From NCBI GenBank assembly GCA_039995105.1, contig CP146203.1, positions 2,976,001 to 3,040,000 of the forward strand: DNA of 64,000 bases, given 5' to 3'. The translations under genes and the position numbers were made by a program. Below, piece by piece: positions 16,586 to 25,474 of this stretch. Source of the stretch: Jonesiaceae bacterium BS-20 (lineage in GTDB: Bacteria > Actinomycetota > Actinomycetes > Actinomycetales > Cellulomonadaceae). The first letter of the stretch is position 1. Every line of letters starts with the position of its first letter. The notes below the pieces were generated by a model. That model was not told where the DNA came from. It worked only from the letters and a program-made list of their open reading frames with translations, and ran no database searches.

Positions 16586-18029
16586 GACTATTCGCCATAT
16601 TTCTATTGTCACACTGGTGCTATTTTTGTCGCTGTTTGCTGCGTCCACCTGGATCCAGTTTGTTAAGGCTCCCGAGCTCAACGCAGATTCCCGCAACGTT
16701 CGCAGCCTCTACCGCGAGTTTGGTACCAACCGCGGACCCATCTTGGTCGAGGGTAAAGAAATTGTTCATTCTGTCCCCTCGAACGACTCGTTCAAGTATG
16801 ACCGCGTCTACACCGACGGCGAGCTGTATGCATCGGTAACCGGGTTCTATTCGGTTGTTTACGGACGCACCGGCGTTGAGCTGGCCGCAAATGAGTACCT
16901 CAACGGTTCCTCCGATTCGTTGTGGTGGTCTCGCCTAGAAAACCTGATGACGGGGGCAGACCCGCAAGGTTCTTCGGTTGAGCTCACCCTCAATGAGGCA
17001 GCCCAGCGCGCGGCTTATGACGCCCTCGGAGACCAACGCGGTGCGGCAGTTGCCCTCGATGTTGAAACCGGGGCCATTTTGGCGTTGGTGAGCAAGCCAT
17101 CGTTCGACCCAAATCTGTTGGCCGGTCACGTGACCGCCGAGGTAACTGAGAACTATAAGTTACTCACCGAGTCGGAGACCAAGCCCATGGTGAACCGCGC
17201 TATTGCCGGTAACACCTACCCGCCCGGGTCCACGTTCAAGCTGATCACAGCGGCCGCGGCCCTTGAGGATGGGCTCGACCCGGAGACCCAGGTTGAGGCC
17301 CCACGGACCTACACGCTTCCGCAGACTTCCACGACCCTGAACAACTACGGCGGATCGTCTTGTACGAGCGCTGAGACCATGTCGCTTTCCGATGCCCTCC
17401 GGATTTCCTGCAATACAGCGTTTGCCATCCTGGGTAACGATTTAGGGCCGGACAAGTTGGCCACCCAGGCTGAAAAGTTTGGTTTTGGGCAAACCCTCGA
17501 GGTCCCGCTACGCGTGACCCCCTCCAGCTTTCCCTCCGATCTCAACGCCCCAAATACGGCGCTTTCGGCTATTGGTCAGTTTGAAGTCAAGTCCACCCCC
17601 CTTCAGATTGCTATGGTCTCTGCGGCCATTGCAAACGGGGGCAAGTCCATGGAGCCGTACCTTATCCAAGAGGTGCTGTCTCCCAAGCTCAACACCGTTT
17701 TTGAGGCTAGTCCCAAGACCTTTGGCAAGCCTGTCAGTGCCAAACAAGCCGCTGCCCTGACCGAGATGATGGTGGGCGTAGTTGAGAGCGGAACCGGAAC
17801 CGCAGCCAAGATTAAGGGGGTCTCGGTCGCTGGTAAAACGGGAACCGCTGAAACCGGAACCGGGGCTGCACCTCATGCCTGGTTCACCGGGTTTGCCCCG
17901 GCCGATAATCCCAAAATTGCGGTAGCTGTCATTGTTGAAAATGGTGGTGACGCGGGAAGTGAAGCCACCGGTGGCGCGGTTGCGGCCCCAATAGCGCGCT
18001 CAATCATGAAGGCGGTGTTAGACCAGTGA
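16578..18029 (+). CDS. pbpA: Penicillin-binding protein PbpA (class B transpeptidase)
   Basis: 483 residues. One N-terminal membrane segment (~7-25) is followed by a dimerisation domain and a transpeptidase domain. The active-site motifs are SxxK in YPPGSTFKL (near residue 215), SxN in ISCNTAF (near 277) and KTG in VAGKTGTAETG (near 420). It cross-links peptidoglycan together with RodA. Its start overlaps rodA by eight bases, and its stop TGA overlaps the GTG start of pknA. It is the expected member of the actinobacterial growth operon. Confidence 0.95.
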   Translation: MNKTIRHISIVTLVLFLSLFAASTWIQFVKAPELNADSRNVRSLYREFGTNRGPILVEGKEIVHSVPSNDSFKYDRVYTDGELYASVTGFYSVVYGRTGVELAANEYLNGSSDSLWWSRLENLMTGADPQGSSVELTLNEAAQRAAYDALGDQRGAAVALDVETGAILALVSKPSFDPNLLAGHVTAEVTENYKLLTESETKPMVNRAIAGNTYPPGSTFKLITAAAALEDGLDPETQVEAPRTYTLPQTSTTLNNYGGSSCTSAETMSLSDALRISCNTAFAILGNDLGPDKLATQAEKFGFGQTLEVPLRVTPSSFPSDLNAPNTALSAIGQFEVKSTPLQIAMVSAAIANGGKSMEPYLIQEVLSPKLNTVFEASPKTFGKPVSAKQAAALTEMMVGVVESGTGTAAKIKGVSVAGKTGTAETGTGAAPHAWFTGFAPADNPKIAVAVIVENGGDAGSEATGGAVAAPIARSIMKAVLDQ

Positions 18030-19633
18030 GACCTGAAGCAGGTAAGGCCCTTGGTGAGCGCTACCGATTGGTACGCCAAATTGCCGTGGGCGGTATGGGC
18101 GAGGTTTGGGTAGCACACGATGAGTCGCTCGCCCGGGAAATCGCCATCAAGGTACTCAAGCAAGAGTTTGTTGGCAACGATGATTTTTTGAATCGGTTCC
18201 GCACTGAGGCGCGCAACTCCGCGTCGCTGTCCCACGCTAATATCGCCCAACTGTATGACTACGGGGAGCAGGACGGTTCCGCTTACTTGGTGATGGAATT
18301 GGTCCCCGGTGAACCAATGTCCGACCTGCTCGAACGCACCCCCATTGTCCCTATTGACAGACTGTTGTCCATCCTCGCGCAGACTTCACGTGCGCTGCAC
18401 GCCGCTCACGTTGGTGGCGTGGTGCACCGTGATATCAAGCCCGGAAACATCTTGTTGGAGGAATCCGGGGACGTTAAGATCACCGACTTCGGTGTGTCCT
18501 TGGCAGCGAACCAAATCCCCATGACTGCCGCCGGCATGGTCATGGGAACCGCCCAATATCTGTCTCCGGAACAGGCTATTGGTCAGGCAGCCACGGGGGT
18601 TTCAGACATTTACGCCCTGGGAATCGTCGCCTATGAGGCGATTGTTGGGCGGCGTCCGTTTACCGGCAAGACCCCGATCGATATTGCGATCGCCCACGTC
18701 AATGACGCTGTTCCCCTCCTGCCCGCCAGTACCGACCCGGAACTAGCCGCCTTGATCATGAAGATGTTGGCAAAGGACCCGGTCAACCGCCCACGCTCGG
18801 CGGCCGCGCTTGCACACACCTTTGAATCCCTGTCCGCGCGGCTGGGCCCAACCAAGGCATCTTCCGGGTCCCCTAAGGCTGCTCCCGCCCCCCAAGCCAC
18901 TCGCACGGCTACACCAGCGGGTACACCACCAACTCCTAGCTCACGCGCGTCTAGTCCGTTGGCCGGCGCATCCCGTGCACCAGGTGCAGCGGTGCCCACC
19001 GGCAAGCCCGAAATTCGGGAACGTACTCGTTCTCATGCCAAGGCCGGATCGGTAAAGCCGCTTCCACCCGGCGCTGGGTCACGCGCGGCCGGCCCGCATG
19101 GGTCAGGTGTGCAAGGTGTCCGAGCGCCTGTCGCTGGACCAAGTAATCAGACGGCACCGCCTCAGCGGTCGGCTCCGGCCCAGCGGTCGGCTCCGGCCCA
19201 GCGGTCGGTTCCGGCCCAACGTCAGGGGTCGCCGGTTAAAGCCTCACCAACTAGGCGTGCGGCAGCCCCTCAGCGGGTGCCAAGCCCTCCTCGCGGACAA
19301 CAGCGCGTGGGTTCAAGGCAGGCCCCTGCCGCAGCACCGGGAAGCACCCGAGCGGCCAGCCGGGCACCAACCGGACTCATGGACCGCATTAAGGCTTTGG
19401 GCCCGTTTACGCTCGTTCTTATTCTTATTGTTGTCCTCATCTTGGGGGCAACAGTGATCCGCGCGCTCACGGGTGAAACCAGAGTAACAAGCGCTACAAC
19501 GCCAATAACTGGCATGCAAACAGTACAATTCATTTCAGAGCAACAACACCAGTCACAACTGGGTTCCATCGAATTTTTGGTTAACAGCAACGGTGACCAG
19601 AATTTCCCAAATGTTAAGGACGCGAAGTGGTAA
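18026..19633 (+). CDS. pknA: Ser/Thr protein kinase PknA
   Basis: 535 residues with an N-terminal Hanks-type kinase domain (residues ~10-275): GGMGEVW P-loop, AIKVL lysine, VVHRDIKPGNILL catalytic loop, KITDFGVS (DFG) and GTAQYLSPEQA (APE-like). A ~170-residue Pro/Ala/Arg-rich linker follows, then one membrane helix near residues 455-475 (LGPFTLVLILIVVLILGATVI) and a short outer tail with no PASTA domain, as usual for PknA. Start is GTG 18026 in a GTGA overlap with pbpA. It regulates cell shape and division proteins in relatives. The linker contains a tandem hexapeptide repeat. Confidence 0.94.
   Translation: MRPEAGKALGERYRLVRQIAVGGMGEVWVAHDESLAREIAIKVLKQEFVGNDDFLNRFRTEARNSASLSHANIAQLYDYGEQDGSAYLVMELVPGEPMSDLLERTPIVPIDRLLSILAQTSRALHAAHVGGVVHRDIKPGNILLEESGDVKITDFGVSLAANQIPMTAAGMVMGTAQYLSPEQAIGQAATGVSDIYALGIVAYEAIVGRRPFTGKTPIDIAIAHVNDAVPLLPASTDPELAALIMKMLAKDPVNRPRSAAALAHTFESLSARLGPTKASSGSPKAAPAPQATRTATPAGTPPTPSSRASSPLAGASRAPGAAVPTGKPEIRERTRSHAKAGSVKPLPPGAGSRAAGPHGSGVQGVRAPVAGPSNQTAPPQRSAPAQRSAPAQRSVPAQRQGSPVKASPTRRAAAPQRVPSPPRGQQRVGSRQAPAAAPGSTRAASRAPTGLMDRIKALGPFTLVLILIVVLILGATVIRALTGETRVTSATTPITGMQTVQFISEQQHQSQLGSIEFLVNSNGDQNFPNVKDAKW
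19163..19216 (+). repeat. Three tandem 18-bp repeats in pknA
   Basis: CAGCGGTCGGCTCCGGCC occurs twice exactly and once with a single change (19163, 19181, 19199). It encodes QRSAPA, QRSAPA, QRSVPA in the disordered linker between kinase domain and membrane helix. In-frame unit length means copy number could vary without breaking the gene. Confidence 0.9.
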
Positions 19634-21621
19634 ACCACGCCCCCCGCATTTTGTCGGGTCGCTACGAGGTCGGTGAACTCATTGGCCGCGGAGGTATGGC
19701 CGAGGTTCACATTGGCCACGACTCCCGCCTTGGACGCACCGTCGCAATCAAAATTCTGCGCTCGGATCTAGCCCGCGATCCGTCATTTCAGGCCCGCTTT
19801 CGCCGTGAGGCGCAGGCCGCGGCCTCGCTTAATCACCCCGCAATCGTGGCCGTTTACGACACCGGCGAAGACACGGTAACCGAGGTTACCGGCGCTGTGT
19901 CCCACGTGCCGTTCATTGTCATGGAGTACGTTGAGGGACACACCGTCCGCGACATTCTGCGTGACGGTAGCGCCGTACCGATTGAAGAAGCACTCGAGAT
20001 CACCGCCGGCGTATTGTCTGCCCTCGAGTACTCCCACCACGCCGGCATTGTGCACCGCGACATCAAACCAGCCAACGTCATGTTGACGCCAACCGGCGCC
20101 GTTAAGGTCATGGACTTTGGTATTGCGCGGGCCCTTGCGGACTCGGCAGCCACCATGACCCAGACCCAGGCCGTCATTGGAACCGCACAGTACCTTTCCC
20201 CCGAGCAGGCCCGCGGCGACCAAGTAGATACCCGCTCAGACCTGTACTCAACGGGTTGCCTGTTATACGAACTGCTGACTGGGCGCCCACCGTTTACCGG
20301 TGACTCCCCCGTTGCAGTTGCCTACCAGCACGTACGGGAAATCCCTAAAGCGCCAAGCACCGTGGCTCCGGACATCCCAGCCATTCTTGATTCAATTACC
20401 CTTAGAGCCCTGGAAAAGGACCGTGAGGACCGGTACTCAACCGCAGCCGAGTTCCGGGCTGCGATTGAGGCTGCCGCACGCGGCGAGGCCGTTGATCCCA
20501 CCCTCCTGGCCGCACCGCTGCCGGTTCCGGTGGGCGTGCCGGCCACCCAGGTCATGGCCCAGCAGGCTCCCGCTCCGCAAGAGGTCGCCCCTTCTTGGCA
20601 GCAACAGGCTCCTGAAGAAGAGCTCCTGCCGGATACGCACGACGAGGAGGAGAGCAAGAAGAAGTGGGTTTGGATCCTCCTGACCGTCGGGTTGCTTGCG
20701 GCCTTGGTAATTGCGGCGTTCTTGCTGTTGAACAATAAAGACCGCCCCATTATGGTGACCATGCCCAATCTCAATGGCATGACGGTTGAGCAGGCCAAGG
20801 AAGAACTCGTCAAAGACGGCTTCACTGCGGAGCCCGTCATTAACAAGAAAACTTCCGTGGATATTCCCAAGGACATTTTCATTGAGTCCAAGCCCGGACG
20901 CGGTGAAGTCGTTGACGCGAGCCTGCCGGTTGAGCTGTGGTTCTCCGTGGGACCGGAGGCGGTAATCATGCCTACCCTGGCCGATATGGATCTCGCGGAA
21001 GCTAAGGACGCCCTTGAAAACGAAGGACTCAAGGTCGGTATGGTGCAGAGCGAAAACAGCGACAAGATCAAAAAGGACCGTGTCACCCGCACCGTTCCAG
21101 CTGCCGGTGATGAGATCCCCGAGGGAACCGTGGTCGAGCTCTGGCTCTCCGATGGGTTCATGAAGGTCCCTGATGTCACCCCGCTCGGTGTCGAAGGCGC
21201 TAAGGCCGAGCTTTCCCGGCTTGGTTTTGAAGTAGTTGAAGATGAAGAGGAGACCAGCGAGGTCGAGGCCGGCACACTAATGCGGCAGTCCCCCGAGGGC
21301 GGCGAGCTAGTTGAGCAGGCTAGCACCATCAAGCTGGTGATTGCTAAGGCCCCTCCAGCCGTGCTGCTTCCGCCTCTTGCAGGGCTCACCAGAAACGAGG
21401 CGTTCTCGGTTCTCAATGACCTCCTAGCTGGGCTAACGCTCAAGTACAACCAGGAGTTCAGCGACACCGTTCCAGCCGGCGAGATTATCTCAACGTCGCC
21501 TGAGGCGGGAACCGAGATCAAGTCCGGAGATACCATCAATATCTATATCTCTAAGGGACCGCAGACGGCTCCTGACCCGTCAGACTCACCCACGGATTCA
21601 CCTACTGATGGAACCGATTAG
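19627..21621 (+). CDS. pknB: PASTA-domain Ser/Thr protein kinase PknB
   Basis: 664 residues. The kinase domain occupies ~10-280 (GRGGMAEVHIG, AIKIL, IVHRDIKPANVML, KVMDFGIARA, GTAQYLSPEQA). A juxtamembrane linker and one membrane helix (~350-370, WVWILLTVGLLAALVIAAFLLL) are followed by four extracytoplasmic PASTA domains starting near residues 380, 445, 510 and 575. These bind muropeptides or lipid II in relatives. The C-terminal tail is Asp/Ser/Thr/Pro-rich. Start GTG 19627 overlaps the pknA stop by seven bases. It is the last gene of the plus-strand cluster and is followed by a strong terminator. Confidence 0.96.
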   Translation: MVNHAPRILSGRYEVGELIGRGGMAEVHIGHDSRLGRTVAIKILRSDLARDPSFQARFRREAQAAASLNHPAIVAVYDTGEDTVTEVTGAVSHVPFIVMEYVEGHTVRDILRDGSAVPIEEALEITAGVLSALEYSHHAGIVHRDIKPANVMLTPTGAVKVMDFGIARALADSAATMTQTQAVIGTAQYLSPEQARGDQVDTRSDLYSTGCLLYELLTGRPPFTGDSPVAVAYQHVREIPKAPSTVAPDIPAILDSITLRALEKDREDRYSTAAEFRAAIEAAARGEAVDPTLLAAPLPVPVGVPATQVMAQQAPAPQEVAPSWQQQAPEEELLPDTHDEEESKKKWVWILLTVGLLAALVIAAFLLLNNKDRPIMVTMPNLNGMTVEQAKEELVKDGFTAEPVINKKTSVDIPKDIFIESKPGRGEVVDASLPVELWFSVGPEAVIMPTLADMDLAEAKDALENEGLKVGMVQSENSDKIKKDRVTRTVPAAGDEIPEGTVVELWLSDGFMKVPDVTPLGVEGAKAELSRLGFEVVEDEEETSEVEAGTLMRQSPEGGELVEQASTIKLVIAKAPPAVLLPPLAGLTRNEAFSVLNDLLAGLTLKYNQEFSDTVPAGEIISTSPEAGTEIKSGDTINIYISKGPQTAPDPSDSPTDSPTDGTD

Positions 21622-21641
21622 CGCGCACTAGCGATAGCCAA

Positions 21642-21682
21642 GAGGCTGGCCTGGGAATCAATTCGATTCCTAGGCCAGCCTC
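21642..21682. terminator. Terminator between convergent pknB and trpG
   Basis: An 18-bp stem with one G-T pair (21642-21659 with 21665-21682), loop AATTC, followed by ATTTATTT on the plus strand. It can act in both directions between the two converging units. Confidence 0.8.
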
Positions 21683-21725
21683 ATTTATTTGGTTCGACGC
21701 GCCTGATTATGGCAAGCCCTGCGCA

Positions 21726-22361
21726 CTATTTGCGGATAAGTGGTGCCAGTCCCACTGAGGTTTGCACCGCGGTGGTTGACCCGCACATTTCTAGCCAGTT
21801 GGCCAGTAACCGGTGACCGTGCTCGGTCAGAATCGATTCCGGGTGGAACTGGACTCCGTGTAGCGGCAAGGTTTTGTGGGCAAGTCCCATGATGATGCTG
21901 CCAACCTCAGACTCCACGGTTGCCGTGACCCGGAGCTGGTCATCAATGGTGTCACTCATAACCGCAAGAGAATGGTAGCGGGTGGCCAAAAATGGGGATG
22001 GTATGCCCGCAAAGACACCGGTTTGGTCATGCGTGATGGGGCTAGTCTTTCCATGCATCAACTCCGGGGCGTGTGCTACAGTCCCGCCAAATACCTCACC
22101 AAGTGCCTGCTGTCCCAAGCAAATCCCAAGAAGCGGCTGGGCCGTTTGAGCGCAGTCACGAATAATCTCATTGGTCTGTCCCGCTTCAGAGGGGGTACCC
22201 GGGCCGGGAGAAATGAGGATGCCATCAAATTGCGCACGCCACTGAGCATCTGGGACCTGATCGTTGCGGACCACAACGGTGTCTGCACCTAATTGCTTGA
22301 GATACCCCTCGATGGTGTACACAAACGAATCATAATTATCCACAATGAGAATTTTTGTCAT
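21726..22361 (-). CDS. trpG: Glutamine amidotransferase, anthranilate/aminodeoxychorismate synthase component II
   Basis: About 211 residues of a class I glutamine amidotransferase that releases ammonia from glutamine for chorismate amination. Motifs are NYDSFVYTI at the N-terminus, ISPGPGTPSEAG, the catalytic Cys in LGICLGQQALGE, and GVQFHPESI with the catalytic His and Glu. I start at ATG 22361 (MTKILIVDNYDSF); a longer reading from 22406 adds 15 unconserved residues. A copy next to pknB is standard in actinobacteria and is annotated trpG or pabA; which synthase it serves cannot be decided here because no component I gene is present. Confidence 0.9.
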   Translation of the reverse strand: MTKILIVDNYDSFVYTIEGYLKQLGADTVVVRNDQVPDAQWRAQFDGILISPGPGTPSEAGQTNEIIRDCAQTAQPLLGICLGQQALGEVFGGTVAHAPELMHGKTSPITHDQTGVFAGIPSPFLATRYHSLAVMSDTIDDQLRVTATVESEVGSIIMGLAHKTLPLHGVQFHPESILTEHGHRLLANWLEMCGSTTAVQTSVGLAPLIRK

Positions 22362-22451
22362 ATCTCTGCCCAACGTTTTATGTGCGCGGTTTTGATGCGC
22401 GGCCAAACTGCTCTACGGAAAACAATAGCGCTCAACTGATCGGCGCGGTAA

Positions 22452-23204
22452 CTAGTTCCAAACACTGACGCCCGGGGGAACTGTTGCATACTTCAAACTT
22501 GCCGAGCCAGTGCTCGCTGGAATCTGAACGGAATCCGGAAACTCTTTAGAAAACCCTAAGCCCACAATCTCAACGTACTGCTGATAGATTGCCAACTCCT
22601 CAGAATCCTCGAGTGCCTGTCCAAGTTTATCCTGGTCGCCCACAACTTCGACTACGTACGGTGGTGAGTACACTTGGCCGTGCAGCAGCAAAACGTTACC
22701 CACGCATCGGAACGCTGTTGTTGCTGTAACCCGCTGGCCTTGGAGCGTCATGGCTTCCGCACCACCCGCCCATAAAGCGTTGATAACGGCCTGTAAGTCT
22801 TGCTGGTGGACAACTAAGTCATCGGGCTGAAATTCGCTGGCCACAGGCGAATCTGTTGGGGCATCCCACAGAGCCACGCGCGCACCCGGACCTTCAAGCG
22901 CAACCGTTCCGGCACTTACCTTGGTTCCAAGGGCAACGTCATCTGATAGGGAACCGGGAACTTGTACCTGCGCATCGGTCAACTCATCAACGCTGATCTG
23001 GAGTGCATCAACCCGCTCAAGCAGATCGTTTTGGCGTTCCACCTCTTTGCTCACTAGCTCTGCCAAGTCCTCAGGGTGCCGGTGCCCCTGCCTATTAGCA
23101 AGGCGTGCGCTGGCCCCAAACATGACAACAGAAAGTGCAATAACTACAGCAATTGATCCAATAACCTGCAGTTGTTGTAAGTAATTTTTTTTCTTTTTAG
23201 CCAT
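22452..23204 (-). CDS. DUF881 membrane-anchored protein
   Basis: About 250 residues. A basic N-terminus (AKKKKNY) is followed by one membrane segment at ~12-30 (VIGSIAVVIALSVVMFGAS), a coiled-coil-like stretch (~45-75, LVSKEVERQNDLLERVDALQ) and the DUF881 domain (VALEGPGARVALWDAP near 105, then LQAVINALWAGGAEAMTLQGQRVT). It corresponds to the gene between crgA and trpG in mycobacteria (Rv0012 type); function is unknown, and an envelope role is suspected from context. I chose ATG 23204; an upstream in-frame start at 23267 lacks a clear binding site. Confidence 0.88.
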   Translation of the reverse strand: MAKKKKNYLQQLQVIGSIAVVIALSVVMFGASARLANRQGHRHPEDLAELVSKEVERQNDLLERVDALQISVDELTDAQVQVPGSLSDDVALGTKVSAGTVALEGPGARVALWDAPTDSPVASEFQPDDLVVHQQDLQAVINALWAGGAEAMTLQGQRVTATTAFRCVGNVLLLHGQVYSPPYVVEVVGDQDKLGQALEDSEELAIYQQYVEIVGLGFSKEFPDSVQIPASTGSASLKYATVPPGVSVWN

Positions 23205-23333
23205 AATCAGGTCCGCTTGTTCGCTGGGAACGTCTACACCCACTAGGCTAGTGCACATAGTCGTCAAAGACCGCAGTTACAAGACCGCAGTTAATAGTAG
23301 GCATTTTGATGCCGTAGAACAGGAGTCCGGGAC

Positions 23334-23603
23334 GTGCCCATCTCAAAGCCCCGCAAGAAAAAAGTTTCCCCAGAGGAAACTGCCGAGGTTGTTTCACACC
23401 AGGGCAAGAAAAAGGAAGGTAACCCCGCTTGGCTCGTTCCAACCATGGTCACACTTCTCATCCTTGGCGTTGCTTGGATTGTGGTGTTCTACTTGAGCTC
23501 CGCAAACCTTGGCCTGCCTATTCCAGGTATTGGTCAATGGAACATTGCAATTGGATTTACCCTCATGCTCGGTGGGCTCGGTTTAGCAACTCGCTGGGAG
23601 TGA
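23334..23603 (+). CDS. crgA: Cell division protein CrgA
   Basis: 89 residues with a basic N-terminal tail (PISKPRKKKVSP) and two membrane helices at ~33-53 and ~67-85 separated by a short loop (SANLGLPIPGIGQWN). This is the compact CrgA/UPF0233 form that recruits FtsZ/FtsI and links septation to growth in actinobacteria. The start is GTG 23334 with AGGAG at good spacing. It is divergent from the DUF881 gene, as in mycobacteria, and is followed by a terminator and a cluster of DnaA-box-like sequences. Confidence 0.95.
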   Translation: MPISKPRKKKVSPEETAEVVSHQGKKKEGNPAWLVPTMVTLLILGVAWIVVFYLSSANLGLPIPGIGQWNIAIGFTLMLGGLGLATRWE

Positions 23604-23636
23604 CCAGGGCCAATACCCCAGTCATAGCAACGTTAA

Positions 23637-23671
23637 GAGGGAGAGACTCACGGTTGAGTCTCTCCCTCTTT
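23637..23671 (+). terminator. Terminator after crgA
   Basis: A perfect 13-bp stem GAGGGAGAGACTC / GAGTCTCTCCCTC with a 6-base loop, followed by TTT. Confidence 0.85.
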
Positions 23672-23689
23672 GCTGTCTTTGGGCTCCGG

Positions 23690-23805
23690 CTATCCACTGA
23701 TTTCCAAAAGTTATCCACCGTTATCCACCGAGAAAGCAAAGTTATGCACACACTTGTCCACAGGTGTGCATAACTACATGTGTGTAATTTCGTGAGTTAT
23801 CCACA
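23690..23805. other. Cluster of DnaA-box-like 9-mers between crgA and the rhomboid gene
   Basis: Within 116 bases lie one perfect TTATCCACA (23797-23805) and five 8/9 matches: TTATCCACC at 23711 and 23721, TTATGCACA at 23742, TTGTCCACA at 23754, and TTATGCACA on the minus strand at 23765-23773. Two weaker matches lie at 23690 and 23779. The 23741-23774 part is also an inverted repeat with 11-bp arms. The stretch is gene-free. DnaA binding is inferred from the consensus only. It may be a secondary DnaA site or part of an origin, as the surrounding genes are typically near oriC. Confidence 0.65.
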
Positions 23806-23825
23806 ACCGTCGCTTGCAAGCCCAC

Positions 23826-24707
23826 TCAGTGGAACAACGCTGGCACCGAAGCATACTTGAGCACAGCCACCAAGATAAGCAGTAAGAGCATCACTGCCGA
23901 TGCCCCAATTGCGATCACGCCGGCCTTCTCACGTGGGGCCTTTACATAGGCCCAGCCCAATAGGGCTCCCACGATCAGTCCACCAAGGTGCCCCTGCCAA
24001 GAGACGTTGGGGATAATGAAGCCCAGCACCGCGTTGATTCCAATCAGGACCAAGATTGACTTTGTCTGGCCACCTAGGCGTTTCACCACGGGCAGGAGCG
24101 CACCGAAGAGGCCAAATACCGCACCGGATGCACCGATTGTTGGGGTAATCCAGGAGACATCTGTTGGGCTAGATAACAAGAGGACCATGACGTTGCCGCC
24201 AATTGCGCTGAGAATATACAGCGTCAAGAAGTGCCATCGTCCGAGGATCACTTCAAGTTGTGAGCCCACAATCCACAAGGCGTACATGTTGAACGCAATG
24301 TGGAAGATCCTTGATGGTGAGTGCAAAATAGCGCCGGTAATGAAGCGCCACGGCTCTGATTCTGCAATTCCTGGACCAAAGGCCAGTTTCTGGGTAAAGC
24401 CGTTCCATCCCAGACTTAGCTGCAGCACAAATGCCACAACGCAGATTGCAATCAGCGTAATGGTGACAACGGGCCGCCCGCGGACAACCTTGGCACCCGT
24501 GATGGTGCGCACGGTCCGGGTCTCTTTAGCCCCCTGCTTCACACAGTCGGTGCATTGCATGCCAACTGCCGCAGACACCGAGCAATCGGGACAGATTGGT
24601 TGTCCACACCGCTGGCATCCAACATAGGTAATGCGGTCCGGGTGATTCTTACACCGAGGAGCAGCTCCTGCTCCCACTTGCGGCGCGCCATACGGGCCCT
24701 GTGTCAT
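23826..24707 (-). CDS. Rhomboid-family intramembrane serine protease
   Basis: 293 residues. The N-terminus carries a Cys/His zinc-binding-like motif (CKNHPD...CQRCGQPICPDC...CTDC, residues ~19-56). Six to seven membrane helices follow. Rhomboid features are FHIAFNMYALWIVG (the His and Asn of the oxyanion hole), GASGAVFGLFG with the catalytic serine, and WQGHLGGLIVGALLG with the catalytic histidine. It would cleave membrane proteins within the bilayer. It neighbours ppiA, as often in actinobacteria. Substrates are unknown. AAGGAG lies 11 bases before the ATG. Confidence 0.92.
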   Translation of the reverse strand: MTQGPYGAPQVGAGAAPRCKNHPDRITYVGCQRCGQPICPDCSVSAAVGMQCTDCVKQGAKETRTVRTITGAKVVRGRPVVTITLIAICVVAFVLQLSLGWNGFTQKLAFGPGIAESEPWRFITGAILHSPSRIFHIAFNMYALWIVGSQLEVILGRWHFLTLYILSAIGGNVMVLLLSSPTDVSWITPTIGASGAVFGLFGALLPVVKRLGGQTKSILVLIGINAVLGFIIPNVSWQGHLGGLIVGALLGWAYVKAPREKAGVIAIGASAVMLLLLILVAVLKYASVPALFH

Positions 24708-24801
24708 TCGCGTTGCAACTCCTTAAGTGAACATCGTGTTTGGTGGACATAGTGAAAGCGGCCGGTACCCAATGGGCCCGGCCGCTATGAAACTATGATT
24801 C

Positions 24802-25341
24802 TCAGTCTTCGATGGTTACCGAGTTGATGACAATGTCCTCAACTGGGCGGTCACCCGGACGAGTTGGGGTCGCAGAGATTGAGTCAATAACTGCCTTCGA
24901 GGCCTCATCAGCAACTTCACCGAAGATGGTGTGCTTGCCATTGAGCCAGGTGGTAGCGTCCGTGGTCACAAAGAACTGTGAACCGTTGGTTCCGGCTGGC
25001 TGGCCGGTAATTGGGCTGATCCGCTTGCCAGCGTTCGCCATGGCAAGCAGGTATGGCTTGTCAAAGGTGAGCTCTGGGTGGATCTCATCGTTGAACGTGT
25101 AACCGGGTCCACCAGTTCCCGTTCCGAGTGGGCAGCCACCCTGAATCATGAAGTTCGGGATGACGCGGTGGAAGATGAGGCCGTCGTAGAACGGCTCATT
25201 GCTTTCCGCACCGGTCTTTGGGTCGGTCCAGGTCTTCGTTCCTTTTGCCAAGCCGGTAAAGTTCTCTACCGTCTTGGGCGCGTGGTTGGGAAATAGTTCA
25301 ATTCGAATGTCACCAGCTGTGGTGTGCAGAGTTGCAAACAT
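24802..25341 (-). CDS. ppiA: Cyclophilin-type peptidyl-prolyl isomerase
   Basis: 179 residues, the size of a single cyclophilin domain. Typical segments are IRIELFPNHAPKTVENFTGLAKG, FYDGLIFHRVIPNFMIQGGCPLGTGTGGPGY (catalytic Arg in FHRV), GSQFFVTT, LNGKHTIFGEV and a C-terminal IVINSV. No signal peptide is visible, so it probably acts in the cytoplasm to speed prolyl isomerisation. The gene is near crgA as in mycobacteria (ppiA). It is divergent from the Ala/Lys-rich membrane protein gene. Confidence 0.95.
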   Translation of the reverse strand: MFATLHTTAGDIRIELFPNHAPKTVENFTGLAKGTKTWTDPKTGAESNEPFYDGLIFHRVIPNFMIQGGCPLGTGTGGPGYTFNDEIHPELTFDKPYLLAMANAGKRISPITGQPAGTNGSQFFVTTDATTWLNGKHTIFGEVADEASKAVIDSISATPTRPGDRPVEDIVINSVTIED

Positions 25342-25474
25342 AAACTCATTGTTCCACGTCTTTGGACAATTGTGCTCATGGAAGAACTGAAAATATATGG
25401 TGATTTCGGATGCACCACGGCCAACAAGATGGCAGAGTTAGAAATAGTGGTATTCACTACACAAGGAGCCCTCA

